64,000 nt of DNA from an uncultured Oscillospiraceae bacterium. Its GTDB lineage: Bacteria > Bacillota > Clostridia > Oscillospirales > Acutalibacteraceae. Where the stretch lies: NCBI GenBank assembly GCA_900554335.1, contig USGT01000005.1:41240-105239 (forward strand), read 5' to 3'. Numbering within the stretch: the stretch's first letter is position 1; each line of letters opens with the position of its first letter. The notes below the pieces were generated by a model that made no database searches, was not told where the DNA came from, and was given only the letters and a program-made list of their open reading frames with translations. The translations under genes were made by a program, and so were the position numbers. Shown here piece after piece: positions 24,772-33,528 of the stretch.

Positions 24772-25185
24772 TTATTTCTCCTCGCTTTTATTTTCGCAAT
24801 ATTCTCTGCCAACTGCGCCAAGAACACCATTGATGTAAACTGCGTCGCTTTGAGTTGCGTATTTTTGAGAAATTTTAACAGCTTGGTCAATAACGATGTT
24901 CACCGGAGTTTTTTGATAAATAAGCTCAAAAGTTCCAAGCCTTAAAATCGAAAGAACAATCTTCGGAAGCCTTTCTTTTTTCCAGCCTTTTAGATTTTTT
25001 TCAATCACTGCGTCAATTTCGGCTAAATTTTCTAAAGTTCCAAGAAAAAGCTCTTTTGAAAAGCCGCTAACTTTCTCGCCTCTTAAAAGCTCTGCCATTT
25101 CTAAAATTTCTTCAGGGGTGTTGGGCGAAAACTCGTTTTCAAATAAAAATATTAATGCTTGTTGTCTTGATTCTTCTCGTTTCAT
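24772..25185 (-). CDS. nusB: Transcription antitermination factor NusB
   Basis: All-helical RNA-binding protein that forms the rRNA antitermination complex with NusE. 137 residues, with the N-terminal REESRQQALIFLFENEF block and the C-terminal family signature TPVNIVIDQAVKISQKYAT... FINGVLG-type ending (YINGVLGAV). It is the first gene of nusB-ispA-dxs. Confidence 0.95.
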   Translation of the reverse strand: MKREESRQQALIFLFENEFSPNTPEEILEMAELLRGEKVSGFSKELFLGTLENLAEIDAVIEKNLKGWKKERLPKIVLSILRLGTFELIYQKTPVNIVIDQAVKISQKYATQSDAVYINGVLGAVGREYCENKSEEK

Positions 25186-25224
25186 AAATTAATTTACCTT
25201 TCCTTTGTTTTTTACTTGTGTTTT

Positions 25225-26511
25225 TTATTTGCTTGCGTTTGTTAGGCTCACATTCACAAAATGCTTCTCGTAAACCCAAATGTCTTTGAAATTTTCAATT
25301 ATAAGCTTAACGGGCATTTCCATTGAGCTAAGGCTGCCATCATTACCGCTTAAATCAACCTGAGCCACAACATCCGAAACCTTGAGCGCGTTTACTGATT
25401 TTGCCGGGCCGATGAAAGTAACATTTATGCTGCCGTTGTAAACTTTTGCTAATTTATTTTTCGGAGTATTCACAATAGAAAACCTGTTAATATTCAAAAT
25501 TTTTTCTTTAAACTGGCTCATGTCAACGTCAACTTTTGCGCTGTATTCATTGTTAAGGCTCTTGCACCCTGCGGGCAAAGAAATTGACAGCTCAAACTTG
25601 TGGTTCTGAACGCTAAGATTCGTGAAATCAATCTCCGGCAGGCTAACGCTGCTTATCTCAGAAATTGTATTCTTCGGGCCTGCAATTTCGAGCTTTGGCG
25701 GAGTTACTTTGACGATTCCTTGCGTACTCACGCCTTGAGGAACATTTACAAACTCAGGCCTTATTTCAATTTCTTTTTTCATAAGAACAGGAATGCTAAC
25801 ATCAACTTCTGAAAAGCTCGTTTTTATGGTTTCGCTGCTTATTGGCCTATCGTAAGCGTCATACATAACCACAGGAAGCTTCATATTGATAGTTTCGCTC
25901 ACTTCTCCCGAAACTTCGCCTTTAACCAAAACTTTTTTAACTTTCGAAACCTCGGTTTCCGGGCCGGAAATTTTGATCTTCGGGCTCGAAAGAGTCGTTC
26001 CGCCAACGAAATATCCTTCTTTTGCGGTGAAGTTTATTTCAGGCTGAATTTCAAGCTCTGTTTCGCGGAGCCTATCGACCATAACGGTTATAACTGAAGG
26101 TTTAACATCCGAAGCGATTGAATAATCGTTTATCATTCCAGCTTTTTTAGCCGAAAGTTCCAAAGTGTAATTTCCAGGGGACATAATGGTGCTTGCAGCT
26201 TGAGGAGCGGTCACTTGAATGTCATTTTTTGTGAGCTGCCCAACAACAAGCCTGCTGCCTGTAACCTCCACTTTAGCGGTTATATCTTGCCCGCTGAAAA
26301 TTTGAAGGCCGTCTTGCACCGCTCCATCTGAAAGAGTTATGTTTATAGGAATATCCGAAATCGTAACAGGAATGCTCTCGGTGCTGCTTGAAGAAACCAA
26401 AACCCACATCACGAACGCACAAACGAGCGAAAAAAACGCCGTAAAACGATTATCGTAAAAAAGCTTTCCTATCTTAAATTTTTCTTTAAAACCTTTAAAA
26501 AATTCTTTCAC
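25225..26511 (-). CDS. cdaR: YbbR-domain protein, regulator of CdaA
   Basis: Membrane-anchored extracellular protein that binds CdaA and modulates c-di-AMP synthesis. 428 residues. One N-terminal membrane helix (about 25-43, AFFSLVCAFVMWVLVSSS) is followed by four YbbR repeats with the recurring hxGPxxxVSxh pattern (KISGPETEVSKV, EIAGPKNTISEI, FIGPAKSVNAL). It starts with GTG after GGAGGGG, 2 nt downstream of cdaA. glmM, usually third in this operon, is absent. Confidence 0.93.
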   Translation of the reverse strand: MKEFFKGFKEKFKIGKLFYDNRFTAFFSLVCAFVMWVLVSSSSTESIPVTISDIPINITLSDGAVQDGLQIFSGQDITAKVEVTGSRLVVGQLTKNDIQVTAPQAASTIMSPGNYTLELSAKKAGMINDYSIASDVKPSVITVMVDRLRETELEIQPEINFTAKEGYFVGGTTLSSPKIKISGPETEVSKVKKVLVKGEVSGEVSETINMKLPVVMYDAYDRPISSETIKTSFSEVDVSIPVLMKKEIEIRPEFVNVPQGVSTQGIVKVTPPKLEIAGPKNTISEISSVSLPEIDFTNLSVQNHKFELSISLPAGCKSLNNEYSAKVDVDMSQFKEKILNINRFSIVNTPKNKLAKVYNGSINVTFIGPAKSVNALKVSDVVAQVDLSGNDGSLSSMEMPVKLIIENFKDIWVYEKHFVNVSLTNASK

Positions 26512-26513
26512 GG

Positions 26514-27371
26514 CTATTTTCCCCTCCTTATAGAACTAAGAACATTTTGATATTTAATAGGCCTTGAGCGGTCAATCAAAATCTCTTCAAGCTCAAATTT
26601 AAAGGTTTCAATGCTTCCGTAAACTTTCAAAATGCCGTTTATTGCAAGCGAAATTTTGCCCGTTTCTTCAGAAACAACAACCGCCACAGCATCGGAGTTC
26701 TCGCTTATTCCTATTGCAGCTCTGTGGCGAGTTCCAAAGTGCATGCTTATGTCGGTGTTTTTAGTCAGCGGCAAAATGCACCCTCCGGCATACAAAAGGC
26801 CGTCTTTTATTATCAAAGCGCCGTCATGCAAAGGAGCTTTATTAAAAAATATGTTGCAAATCAGCGCCGGGGATGGAGAAGCTTTCAGGATTGTTCCCGT
26901 GTCGATTATTTCGCCGAGCTTCGTTTGCCTTTCAAAAACTATCAAAGCGCCTGTTTTCTGGCTGCTAAGCGTAGCCGCAGCTTCAGTAACGACCGAAGCT
27001 AAGTTTTTGCATTCTTTTATGTAGTATTCTTCATCTTTAGTGATGCTTCCAAGAGGCCAAAAGCCAAAAAGTTTGCTTCTTCCAATTTGCTCAAGAACTC
27101 TTCTGAGTTCTGGCTGGAAGACTATCAAAAGCCCGTAAACGCTGAACTGAAAGAAATTGTTAAGCACGGCGCTGAGCATCCTGAAATTAAGCTTCTGAGC
27201 CAAAAAATAACCGCATAGAATGATAACTATTCCTTTAACGAGCTGGCCAGCCCGTGATTCTCTTATTATTTTTATGAGGTGGTAAATCAAAAACGCCACG
27301 ACTAATATATCTAAAACATCAAAAACATTGATGGTTCTTACTAAACTTTTTATAGCACTTAAAGTATCCAT
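26514..27371 (-). CDS. cdaA: Diadenylate cyclase CdaA
   Basis: Makes the essential second messenger c-di-AMP from two ATP. 285 residues, with three N-terminal membrane helices followed by the DAC domain. The catalytic motifs are DGALIIKDG and RHRAAIGISE. I chose the ATG at 27371, with GAAAGGA 9 nt upstream; the longer reading from 27422 runs back across the promoter and inverted repeat. It is the first gene of cdaA-cdaR. Confidence 0.95.
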   Translation of the reverse strand: MDTLSAIKSLVRTINVFDVLDILVVAFLIYHLIKIIRESRAGQLVKGIVIILCGYFLAQKLNFRMLSAVLNNFFQFSVYGLLIVFQPELRRVLEQIGRSKLFGFWPLGSITKDEEYYIKECKNLASVVTEAAATLSSQKTGALIVFERQTKLGEIIDTGTILKASPSPALICNIFFNKAPLHDGALIIKDGLLYAGGCILPLTKNTDISMHFGTRHRAAIGISENSDAVAVVVSEETGKISLAINGILKVYGSIETFKFELEEILIDRSRPIKYQNVLSSIRRGK

Positions 27372-27408
27372 TAAAACAAAATCCTTTCTGTTTTTTGGAA
27401 TAAAATTT

Positions 27409-27469
27409 AAAGTATCAACCACTTAAAGGATTGATACTTTATTTTAACATATTCGTGACTGATTTCCAA
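27409..27469 (-). promoter_or_regulatory. cdaA promoter with inverted repeat at the start site
   Basis: Minus strand TTGGAA (27464-27469), 17-nt spacer, TAAAAT (27441-27446). Just downstream is the perfect inverted repeat AAAGTATCAA (27409-27418) / TTGATACTTT (27431-27440), spaced by 12 nt. It could be an operator or a hairpin at the 5' end of the mRNA. Confidence 0.65.
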
Positions 27470-27477
27470 GTGCTGGT

Positions 27478-28626
27478 TTAAAATTTAGGCTTTATGTTTT
27501 TAACCACTTCAACGAGTTTATTCATTTCGGTTTTAGTAGTAAAAACAGACGGGCTGACCCTTACCGCTCCAACATCAATTGTGCCGCCGAAATCATGAGC
27601 TGCAGGAGCGCAATGAAGGCCGGTTCTAACTTCTATTCCATAATGGTCAAGAATTTTGCCGATTTCATCGCTCACATAACCGCTAACATTGAAACTAAGC
27701 ACAGGAACAAAATTTTCAAAGTCAGGGCGAGGCATATAAAGCTTGACGCCTTTGATGCTTTTGAGCTTATCGTAAAGATAAATAATAAGGCTCATTTCAT
27801 GCTTGAAAATATTGCTAATTCCCTTTTGATTAACGAACTCCATTCCAGCACGAAGACCGCATATTCCGTGGAAGTTAGGCGTTCCACTTTCAAACTTTTG
27901 CGGCATTTCTTGCGGCTGGCAAAAAGTCATCGAATCAGTTCCCGTTCCGCCTTCAATTATGGTTTCAAGATTATCTGCATAGTGAGTTATGAGCATTCCT
28001 GTTCCCATCGGGCCGTAAAGGCCTTTATGCCCCGCCACGCATAAGTAATCTATCCCGGTTTCTAAAACATTTATAGGTAAAATTCCCGCTGATTGAGCTG
28101 CATCAACAAGAATAGGTATTTCATAAACCCTTGCAAGAGCAGCTATTCTTTCAACCGGCATGCGAATTCCCCAAACGTTCGAAGCATGGCTGCAAACAAT
28201 GAGCGCGGTTTTTGAATTTATTGCTTTTCTGAAAGAGTCAACGGTTTTTTCAGGGTCTTTGGGGTAAACCTTGGCTACTGAAAAAGTTATTATTCCTTTT
28301 TTCTCCATTTTTCTGAGCGGTCGCATTACTGCGTTATGCTCAATAGAAGATGTCACGACATGGTCGCCGGGCTTCAAAAGGCCCTTCATAACCAAATTAA
28401 TTGCTTGCGTGCAATTGAGAGTAAATGCAACGTCTTTCGGCTCAAAAGCGCCGAACATTTTCGCAGCTACCCTCCTGCACTTTTCAATTTCCATGCCTGA
28501 TTCGCGCGACATAGTATGTCCACTACGGCCGGGGTTTGCTCCGTATCTTTGAAACGTTTGAAAAGTCGCCTCTCTCACAGCCATTGGCTTTGGGTATGAA
28601 GTAGCTGAGTTATCCAAATATATCAC
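27478..28626 (-). CDS. Cysteine-desulfurase-like class V aminotransferase
   Basis: 382 residues. Fold type I PLP enzyme close to the SufS/CsdA group: YLDNSATSYPKP N-terminus, HNAVMRPL, DAAQSAG, PLP lysine in VAGHKGLYGP, FESGTPN, and RTGLHCAPAAH containing the catalytic Cys region. It is the stand-alone family common in Clostridia, not part of a suf or isc operon here. Start: GTG at 28626 with GGAGG 10 nt upstream; the two upstream ATGs lie before or inside that site. It supplies sulfur or decomposes cysteine; the partner is unknown. Confidence 0.86.
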   Translation of the reverse strand: MIYLDNSATSYPKPMAVREATFQTFQRYGANPGRSGHTMSRESGMEIEKCRRVAAKMFGAFEPKDVAFTLNCTQAINLVMKGLLKPGDHVVTSSIEHNAVMRPLRKMEKKGIITFSVAKVYPKDPEKTVDSFRKAINSKTALIVCSHASNVWGIRMPVERIAALARVYEIPILVDAAQSAGILPINVLETGIDYLCVAGHKGLYGPMGTGMLITHYADNLETIIEGGTGTDSMTFCQPQEMPQKFESGTPNFHGICGLRAGMEFVNQKGISNIFKHEMSLIIYLYDKLKSIKGVKLYMPRPDFENFVPVLSFNVSGYVSDEIGKILDHYGIEVRTGLHCAPAAHDFGGTIDVGAVRVSPSVFTTKTEMNKLVEVVKNIKPKF

Positions 28627-28846
28627 AACATCTTTACCTCCTATCATTTTTAAATAATTATAATTATCAAAATCATGTTTTAAGTCGTCCAATACACGCT
28701 TTATCGAAGGTAAGAGCAAAGGCAGTAAACCGAACTCTTAATCCTCATAGTATAATATGAATTTTTCAATAATTTTGACAAAGTAGCACTAAAATTAAAA
28801 AAGTTGTTAATTATTTAGAAATTATTAAATAAATATTAAAAAACTA

Positions 28847-28897
28847 TTGACAATTTATGGATATACATGTATAATAATGTCATAACGTTAGCGCTAA
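28847..28897 (+). promoter_or_regulatory. Promoter of the PH-domain protein, with a palindrome
   Basis: TTGACA (28847-28852), 17-nt spacer, TATAAT (28870-28875), both consensus. A 10-bp palindrome TTAGCGCTAA (28888-28897) follows at about +7 to +16 and may be an operator. The rest of the 28627-28934 intergenic region shows nothing else. Confidence 0.8.
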
Positions 28898-28934
28898 TTT
28901 TAATAATAAATTTAATAAGTAGGAGGAACAAACA

Positions 28935-29333
28935 ATGGAAGAAATCATCAAAGAAGCTAAAGTCTCTAAAATTAAAATAGCCATGGACTTAATTTTAAGC
29001 ATATTATTTATAGGAATACCCGCCCTTATAAGAGATTTTACAACACAATTAACTCTTACCAATAAACGTCTGAGCGGAAGCGTGGGCTTGGTTAAAACTC
29101 AAAATCTTGACAGCCCGCTTAACAAAATAAACGGAGTGGAAGTAAGACAAAACCTTTTTGGGAAAATGTTTAACTACGGAACTATAACAGTAGTAACTGC
29201 AGCGACAAAGTTTAACTTAGACTACATAGAAAATCCCGATGAACTAAAAACCGCAATCAACAATCAAATCGAACAATATGAAGAAGACAGAATGACCCGC
29301 CAAGCCGAAAAAATGGCTCAAGCAATGAGATAA
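28935..29333 (+). CDS. Bacterial PH-domain (bPH2/YdbS-like) membrane protein
   Basis: 132 residues. A hydrophobic segment at about 18-36 (IAMDLILSILFIGIPALI) is followed by a bacterial pleckstrin-homology-like domain (about 40-110): TTQLTLTNKRLSG... LDSPLNKINGVEVRQNLFGKMFNYGTITV. Function is generally unknown; such proteins sit at the membrane. GGAGGA lies 7 nt before the ATG. It is a single gene between promoter and terminator. Confidence 0.8.
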   Translation: MEEIIKEAKVSKIKIAMDLILSILFIGIPALIRDFTTQLTLTNKRLSGSVGLVKTQNLDSPLNKINGVEVRQNLFGKMFNYGTITVVTAATKFNLDYIENPDELKTAINNQIEQYEEDRMTRQAEKMAQAMR

Positions 29334-29342
29334 AAAATTAAA

Positions 29343-29371
29343 CCTACTCAATTTAAGAGTAGGCTTTTTAT
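29343..29371 (+). terminator. Terminator of the PH-domain gene
   Basis: Stem CCTACTC (29343-29349) / GAGTAGG (29357-29363), then CTTTTTATTT. The convergent S1-domain gene ends 7 bp beyond. Confidence 0.85.
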
Positions 29372-29377
29372 TTGAAA

Positions 29378-30328
29378 TTAAGTTGCGCTGTAAATGCTCT
29401 GAAAAGCTTTGAAATCAGTTTCAACAAGCTTTTGGCAGCCTTCGGGCGAATACCTAAAGTTTTCAATGTGGCTTCCTTCATAAAAATATTTAACTTCTTT
29501 GAAATCTTGCGTGCGGCTGAAAGTGTCGATTATAACGAGCTTTATTTTCATTTTATCCGGCACGATATTCTTGATGTAAACGCTTGCTTCGCTGCCAACT
29601 TCAACGTCTTCTTTGGGTTCTGCGAGGCCTGCTAAATTCGGCGTTAGCTCAACGAATATTCCGTAATCTTCAACCGAGCGAACGATTCCCCCTACAGTTT
29701 CACCAACCGAGAAAAGCGAAGCATTTTCTTCCCAGGTTCCAAGCAGTTCTTTGTGAGTAAGGTGAACTCTTGTTCCTTCGAAATATTTAACTATTACTTT
29801 TATGTCCATGCCTACTGAAAATCTTTCTTTCGGGTGGGATATCCTCGAAACCGAGATTGTGTCAATCGGCAGAAAAGAAACTATCCCGCAGCCAATGTCA
29901 GCAAAAACGCCAAAGCTTTCCATATGCGTTACTTTCGCAGGAATAATATCTCCCGGGTGAAGATTTAAAATATAATTTTTCATGCAAATTTCTTGAGCAG
30001 CCCTGCGAGAAAGCACGGCGAAATTATTGCCGTAAGAATCTTTTTTAAAGCCTTCAACAACAAAGCAAACCGGCCTGTTAACCTTTGAAATCACGGCAAT
30101 ATCACGAACTGAGCCTTCTTTTATGCCGATGGCTCCCTCTTCGCGCGGAATTATTCCTTTCATAATGCCCATGTCGACTATCAAATTGTGGTTGCTGTCG
30201 CACATTACTGCCCTTGCTTCGAGTATTTTTCTGCTTTGGCAAGCTTCTTGTAAATTTTCCATAGAGGACATTAAGCTTACGTTTTCAAGTTTATCTATTA
30301 ATTGTCCCTCAGGATAAAATTCTATCAT
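29378..30328 (-). CDS. S1 RNA-binding-domain protein (ribosomal protein S1-like)
   Basis: 316 residues with three S1-type OB folds: about 35-105 (ILEARAVMCDSNHNLIVDMGIMKGIIPREE), 125-195 (GDIIPAKVTHMESFGVFADIG) and 205-270 (GETVGGIVRSVEDYGIFVEL). This layout resembles the short S1 homologues of Clostridia that bind mRNA. GGAGGGTG precedes the ATG. The C-terminal 45 residues are outside the repeats. Confidence 0.85.
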   Translation of the reverse strand: MIEFYPEGQLIDKLENVSLMSSMENLQEACQSRKILEARAVMCDSNHNLIVDMGIMKGIIPREEGAIGIKEGSVRDIAVISKVNRPVCFVVEGFKKDSYGNNFAVLSRRAAQEICMKNYILNLHPGDIIPAKVTHMESFGVFADIGCGIVSFLPIDTISVSRISHPKERFSVGMDIKVIVKYFEGTRVHLTHKELLGTWEENASLFSVGETVGGIVRSVEDYGIFVELTPNLAGLAEPKEDVEVGSEASVYIKNIVPDKMKIKLVIIDTFSRTQDFKEVKYFYEGSHIENFRYSPEGCQKLVETDFKAFQSIYSAT

Positions 30329-30407
30329 TTTTACACCCTCCAGTTATATTTTAAGCACTACAATCTATATGTCAGACAGAGGGTATAATATTCTAAAGCT
30401 TTGGGTT

Positions 30408-31739
30408 TTATTTCTTTTTAGCCCTAGAAATGTCAACAACTTTGTTTTTATTTTTGCGCCTTATGTTATATCTTATAATGCAAAGAACATAAAAAATTGC
30501 AAAAGCCATGAGCAAAATAAACAAGAAAATAAAAATTTTGGAAGTAATAACCGCTTTTATGAATTCAAAAATCACAATAGCATAATTTTTGTTAAAATCC
30601 TTTGTTGAAATCAAATCAACTGCAGCAACTTCTGCACCTTTAAATAAAACGTGCACCTTGCCAAGAGGCTCTGACTTTTTAACAGGAGCTTCTATATTCT
30701 GCGGAGTTTCAAACTCGAATGAAACGTCATCTCTGCTAGCGTTCTTAGGGAGCATTAAATTAAAATCTTTCGAAGAAAAAAGCATGATTCTGTCTTTACC
30801 CCAAACGAAACTAAGGCCAGTTTCGGTTAAAGGATAATTTTTTTCGAAAATATTCACACTTCTTAAATCGTTGTAAGCCCAATTGTAAAGATCCACGCTG
30901 TCAAGCATGGCGGTGTTATCCTGGAGGCTTTTCCCGTCAGAATCTTTAGTTGGGCCGCCCATAACAACCAAAACGTAAGTTTTGCCATCTTTAACAGCAT
31001 AAGAAATAAGGCATCTTCCGGCGTCTTCAACATAGCCCGTTTTTATGCCCCTAACAAAAGGAAGATAATATTTTCCGCCTCTTTTTCTGTCAATCATGTG
31101 GTTCGTGGTAATCACAGGGTCTCTTTCATCGCCAAACATATTGTATTCGCTTTTTGAAACGATATTTAAAAAGTCGGAATTATTCATTGCGTATTTTGTG
31201 ATTTTATACATATCCGCCGCGGTTGAATATTGGTTCTCATTGTATATTCCGTCAGGGTTTTCAAAGTGGGTGTCAGTGCAGCCAAGGCTTGCGATTTTTT
31301 CATTCATCATGTTAACGAATTTTTGAACATCTCCCCCACCAACGTGATAAGCAAGCGTCATTGCGGCATAACCCGAAGAAGAAATGAGCATGCAATGAAG
31401 CAAATCAGTTATCGAAAATTCCTCGCCTTCTTTTAATTTCGAGCCTGAACTTTCGGCATCAACCATGTCAAGAATTTCTTTCGTAACCTTGAATTTCGTT
31501 TCATTACGGTTCGAAGAATTCTCATAAGCAACTATGAAAGTAACAATTTTGGTAAGCGAAGCCGGGCTTCTTCTTTTGCCAATGTTCTTTTCGACAATTG
31601 ATATGTCATTTGAATAATCAAGCATATAAACAGAATCGGCTCTTAGCTCTTCTTCATAAAAATTAAGCGCAAAAATTGCAGGTGAGCATAAAAAAACCAA
31701 AAAAATAGCCAAACAAGCTGAAATAAATCTTTTTTTCAT
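30408..31739 (-). CDS. D-alanyl-D-alanine carboxypeptidase (DacF-type) with altered SxN motif
   Basis: 443 residues. Signal peptide (to about residue 24), class A low-molecular-weight penicillin-binding domain, a C-terminal beta-rich domain and a final membrane helix (about 405-425) with a basic tail. The nucleophile motif SLTK is at 61-64 and KTG is in RGIKTGYVEDAG. The second motif, SxN in nearly all relatives (SGN or SAN before D), reads Ser121-Ser-Gly123-Tyr here, so the Asn is replaced by Gly. The protein may be inactive, changed in specificity, or a structural remnant. GGAGG precedes the ATG. Likely role: trimming peptidoglycan pentapeptides, perhaps in sporulation. Confidence 0.88.
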   Translation of the reverse strand: MKKRFISACLAIFLVFLCSPAIFALNFYEEELRADSVYMLDYSNDISIVEKNIGKRRSPASLTKIVTFIVAYENSSNRNETKFKVTKEILDMVDAESSGSKLKEGEEFSITDLLHCMLISSSGYAAMTLAYHVGGGDVQKFVNMMNEKIASLGCTDTHFENPDGIYNENQYSTAADMYKITKYAMNNSDFLNIVSKSEYNMFGDERDPVITTNHMIDRKRGGKYYLPFVRGIKTGYVEDAGRCLISYAVKDGKTYVLVVMGGPTKDSDGKSLQDNTAMLDSVDLYNWAYNDLRSVNIFEKNYPLTETGLSFVWGKDRIMLFSSKDFNLMLPKNASRDDVSFEFETPQNIEAPVKKSEPLGKVHVLFKGAEVAAVDLISTKDFNKNYAIVIFEFIKAVITSKIFIFLFILLMAFAIFYVLCIIRYNIRRKNKNKVVDISRAKKK

Positions 31740-31896
31740 TAATTTGAAACCTCCGTTAGTAACATCTGGAAAAATCTTAAATCACTATTATGTATGCAAT
31801 TTTCAGTATATACCACTTTAAAATTTTAGTATACTAGAAAAATTCGCAGCAACACGCTAAAAATATATGAGTTTTATTATTTGTGAAAATTGACTA

Positions 31897-31925
31897 TTGA
31901 CAAACATTTTTATGGATGGTAGACT
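31897..31925 (+). promoter_or_regulatory. Promoter of the tRNA-Ser pair
   Basis: TTGACA (31897-31902), 17-nt spacer, TAGACT (31920-31925), ending 17 nt before the first tRNA. Confidence 0.8.
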
Positions 31926-31942
31926 ATGGTTTAGTTAGCTCT

Positions 31943-32033
31943 GGAGGGGTGTCCGAGTGGTTTAAGGAGCCGGTCTTGAAAACCGGTGATCCTCGTAAGG
32001 GGACCGTGGGTTCGAATCCCACTCCCTCCGCCA
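31943..32033 (+). tRNA. tRNA-Ser (anticodon TGA)
   Basis: 91 nt including an encoded CCA. Acceptor stem GGAGGGG pairs with TCCCTCC, discriminator G. The anticodon loop CTTGAAA shows TGA. The long variable arm (GATCCTCGTAAGGGGACC) and the T-loop GGTTCGAATCC are typical of serine tRNAs. Confidence 0.97.
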
Positions 32034-32063
32034 GAATATTAATTTTAAATAATTTAGCGCTGT

Positions 32064-32154
32064 GGAGAAGTACTCAAGTGGCTGAAGAGGCGCCCCTGCT
32101 AAGGGTGTAGGTCGAGCGATCGGCGCGAGGGTTCAAATCCCTCCTTCTCCGCCA
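32064..32154 (+). tRNA. tRNA-Ser (anticodon GCT)
   Basis: 91 nt with encoded CCA. Acceptor GGAGAAG pairs with CTTCTCC, discriminator G. Anticodon loop CTGCTAA shows GCT. It has a long variable arm and a GGTTCAAATCC T-loop. It lies 30 nt after the first tRNA-Ser in the same transcript; together the two read all UCN (partly) and AGY codons. Confidence 0.97.
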
Positions 32155-32170
32155 TGATATAATTACAAAA

Positions 32171-32200
32171 ACTTGGTTAAGTCCAAGTCTTTTTTATTTT
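32171..32200 (+). terminator. Terminator of the tRNA-Ser operon
   Basis: Stem ACTTGG (32171-32176) / CCAAGT (32183-32188), then CTTTTTTATTTT. Confidence 0.85.
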
Positions 32201-32317
32201 GTAGTAAATTAAAGTTTTTAAGCTGATCGGCACATTGCCTTTCAGTTTTTATTTTTTTGATTTGAAAGTCGATAATAATAAATTGTATATTTGACATAAA
32301 TTTTAAAATAAAAAGTA

Positions 32318-32346
32318 TTCAAAAACATTTCTTTTTGATATATAAT
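32318..32346 (+). promoter_or_regulatory. Promoter of the opine-dehydrogenase-like gene
   Basis: TTCAAA (32318-32323), 17-nt spacer, TATAAT (32341-32346). The 5' leader is about 47 nt. Confidence 0.6.
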
Positions 32347-32400
32347 AAATTTAATACAAAAATATGATACAAAATATATCGTTTAGGGAGGTTGAAATCG

Positions 32401-33474
32401 GTGAAAATAGCCGTATTAGGAGCAGGAAACGGAGGATGCGCAGTAGCTGCGGATATGTCTTTGAAAGGGCATGAAGTAACACTCATAAAAACTTCCGGTT
32501 CACTGCACAACAGCAATTTCAAATATTTGTTAGAGCACAGCGGAAAAATATCTTTAATTGAAAATAGAGAAATAAAAACAACTTTCATCAAAAACGTAAC
32601 AACAGATCTCTCGATGCTTTCAGAGTGCGAAGTAGTAATTGTTTACATCCAGTCGATTTACCATGAAAATCTTATAAAAAGGATGGCTCCTCATTTAAAA
32701 CCCGGGCAAATTCTCATGTTTAATCCAGGATACATTTCAACGGCGTTTGCTCTCAAGCACGGCGTGAACAAAGATGTCATATTAGCCGAAGCTGAAAGCT
32801 CGTTCATTGATTGCCGCATCACGCAGCCGGGAATAGTCAAAGTTTCTTTCAGAAACGCGAATAACCCAATAGGGATATTTCCATCGAGCAAAAAAGAGCA
32901 AGCGGCCGAAAAACTAGGCAAAATCGGCTTCCCGTTTTCTTACATATCTTCCGTGGCAGAAGCAGGCCTGCACAACCCCAACTTGATAGTTCACACAGTT
33001 GGCGCCATAATGAGTATTCCGAGAATTGAAAAAACTCACGGAGACTACGTTATGTATCACGAGGTGTTTACTCCGAGCGTTTGGAATATCTTAGAAAAAC
33101 TCGACGGCGAAAAAATGGACGTTCTTGAAAAAATGGGTTTTGAAAGGCTGCCTTATGCCGAAGCTTGCAAAATGCGCAACAGCCCTGACGATAAACGCAG
33201 CGCTAAAGAAGTTTTCATGTGGTATGCCGCTATGCCTTCGGCCGTTGCAGGGCCTACTGTGGTTGATTCAAGGTACATCACCGAGGATGTTCCTCAAGGC
33301 CTTGTTATGCTTGAATCTCTCGGAAAATATCTTGGAGTTAAAACTCCGATGACATCTTCGCTGATTGAAATAGCAAGCGCAGCGCTCAAGCGCGACCTAA
33401 GAGAAAAAGGCCGCACAGTTGAAAGCCTTGGAGAAGAAAATTTAAAATTAATTTTAAACGATTTCAAGCATTAA
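32401..33474 (+). CDS. NAD/NADP octopine/nopaline-type dehydrogenase
   Basis: 357 residues. An N-terminal Rossmann motif, AVLGAGNGGCAVAADMSLKGHEVTL, is followed by an all-helical C-terminal domain with GLHNPNLIVHTVGAIMS and the catalytic-type His/Asp region of the octopine dehydrogenase family (PF02317). Such enzymes reductively join an amino acid and a 2-oxoacid. The start is GTG at 32401 with GGGAGG 9 nt upstream; a TTG at 32392 lies too close to that site. No metallophore synthesis or uptake genes are next to it, so the product cannot be named. It is convergent with the Trp-type ABC transporter. Confidence 0.85.
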   Translation: MKIAVLGAGNGGCAVAADMSLKGHEVTLIKTSGSLHNSNFKYLLEHSGKISLIENREIKTTFIKNVTTDLSMLSECEVVIVYIQSIYHENLIKRMAPHLKPGQILMFNPGYISTAFALKHGVNKDVILAEAESSFIDCRITQPGIVKVSFRNANNPIGIFPSSKKEQAAEKLGKIGFPFSYISSVAEAGLHNPNLIVHTVGAIMSIPRIEKTHGDYVMYHEVFTPSVWNILEKLDGEKMDVLEKMGFERLPYAEACKMRNSPDDKRSAKEVFMWYAAMPSAVAGPTVVDSRYITEDVPQGLVMLESLGKYLGVKTPMTSSLIEIASAALKRDLREKGRTVESLGEENLKLILNDFKH

Positions 33475-33493
33475 ATTACATAAGATAAAAAAG

Positions 33494-33526
33494 ATCGACT
33501 GATTTTAAATCGGCCGATTTTTTTCA
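33494..33526 (+). terminator. Terminator of the opine-dehydrogenase-like gene
   Basis: Stem ATCGACTGAT (33494-33503) / ATCGGCCGAT (33509-33518) with one mismatch and one wobble, then TTTTTTC. Confidence 0.75.
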
Positions 33527-33528
33527 TT

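Noticed and set aside
32290..32316. TTGACA at 32291 as the -35 of the opine-dehydrogenase gene
   Set aside because: The nearest -10-like hexamer is 19 nt away and poor (TATTCA); the TTCAAA/TATAAT pair fits better.
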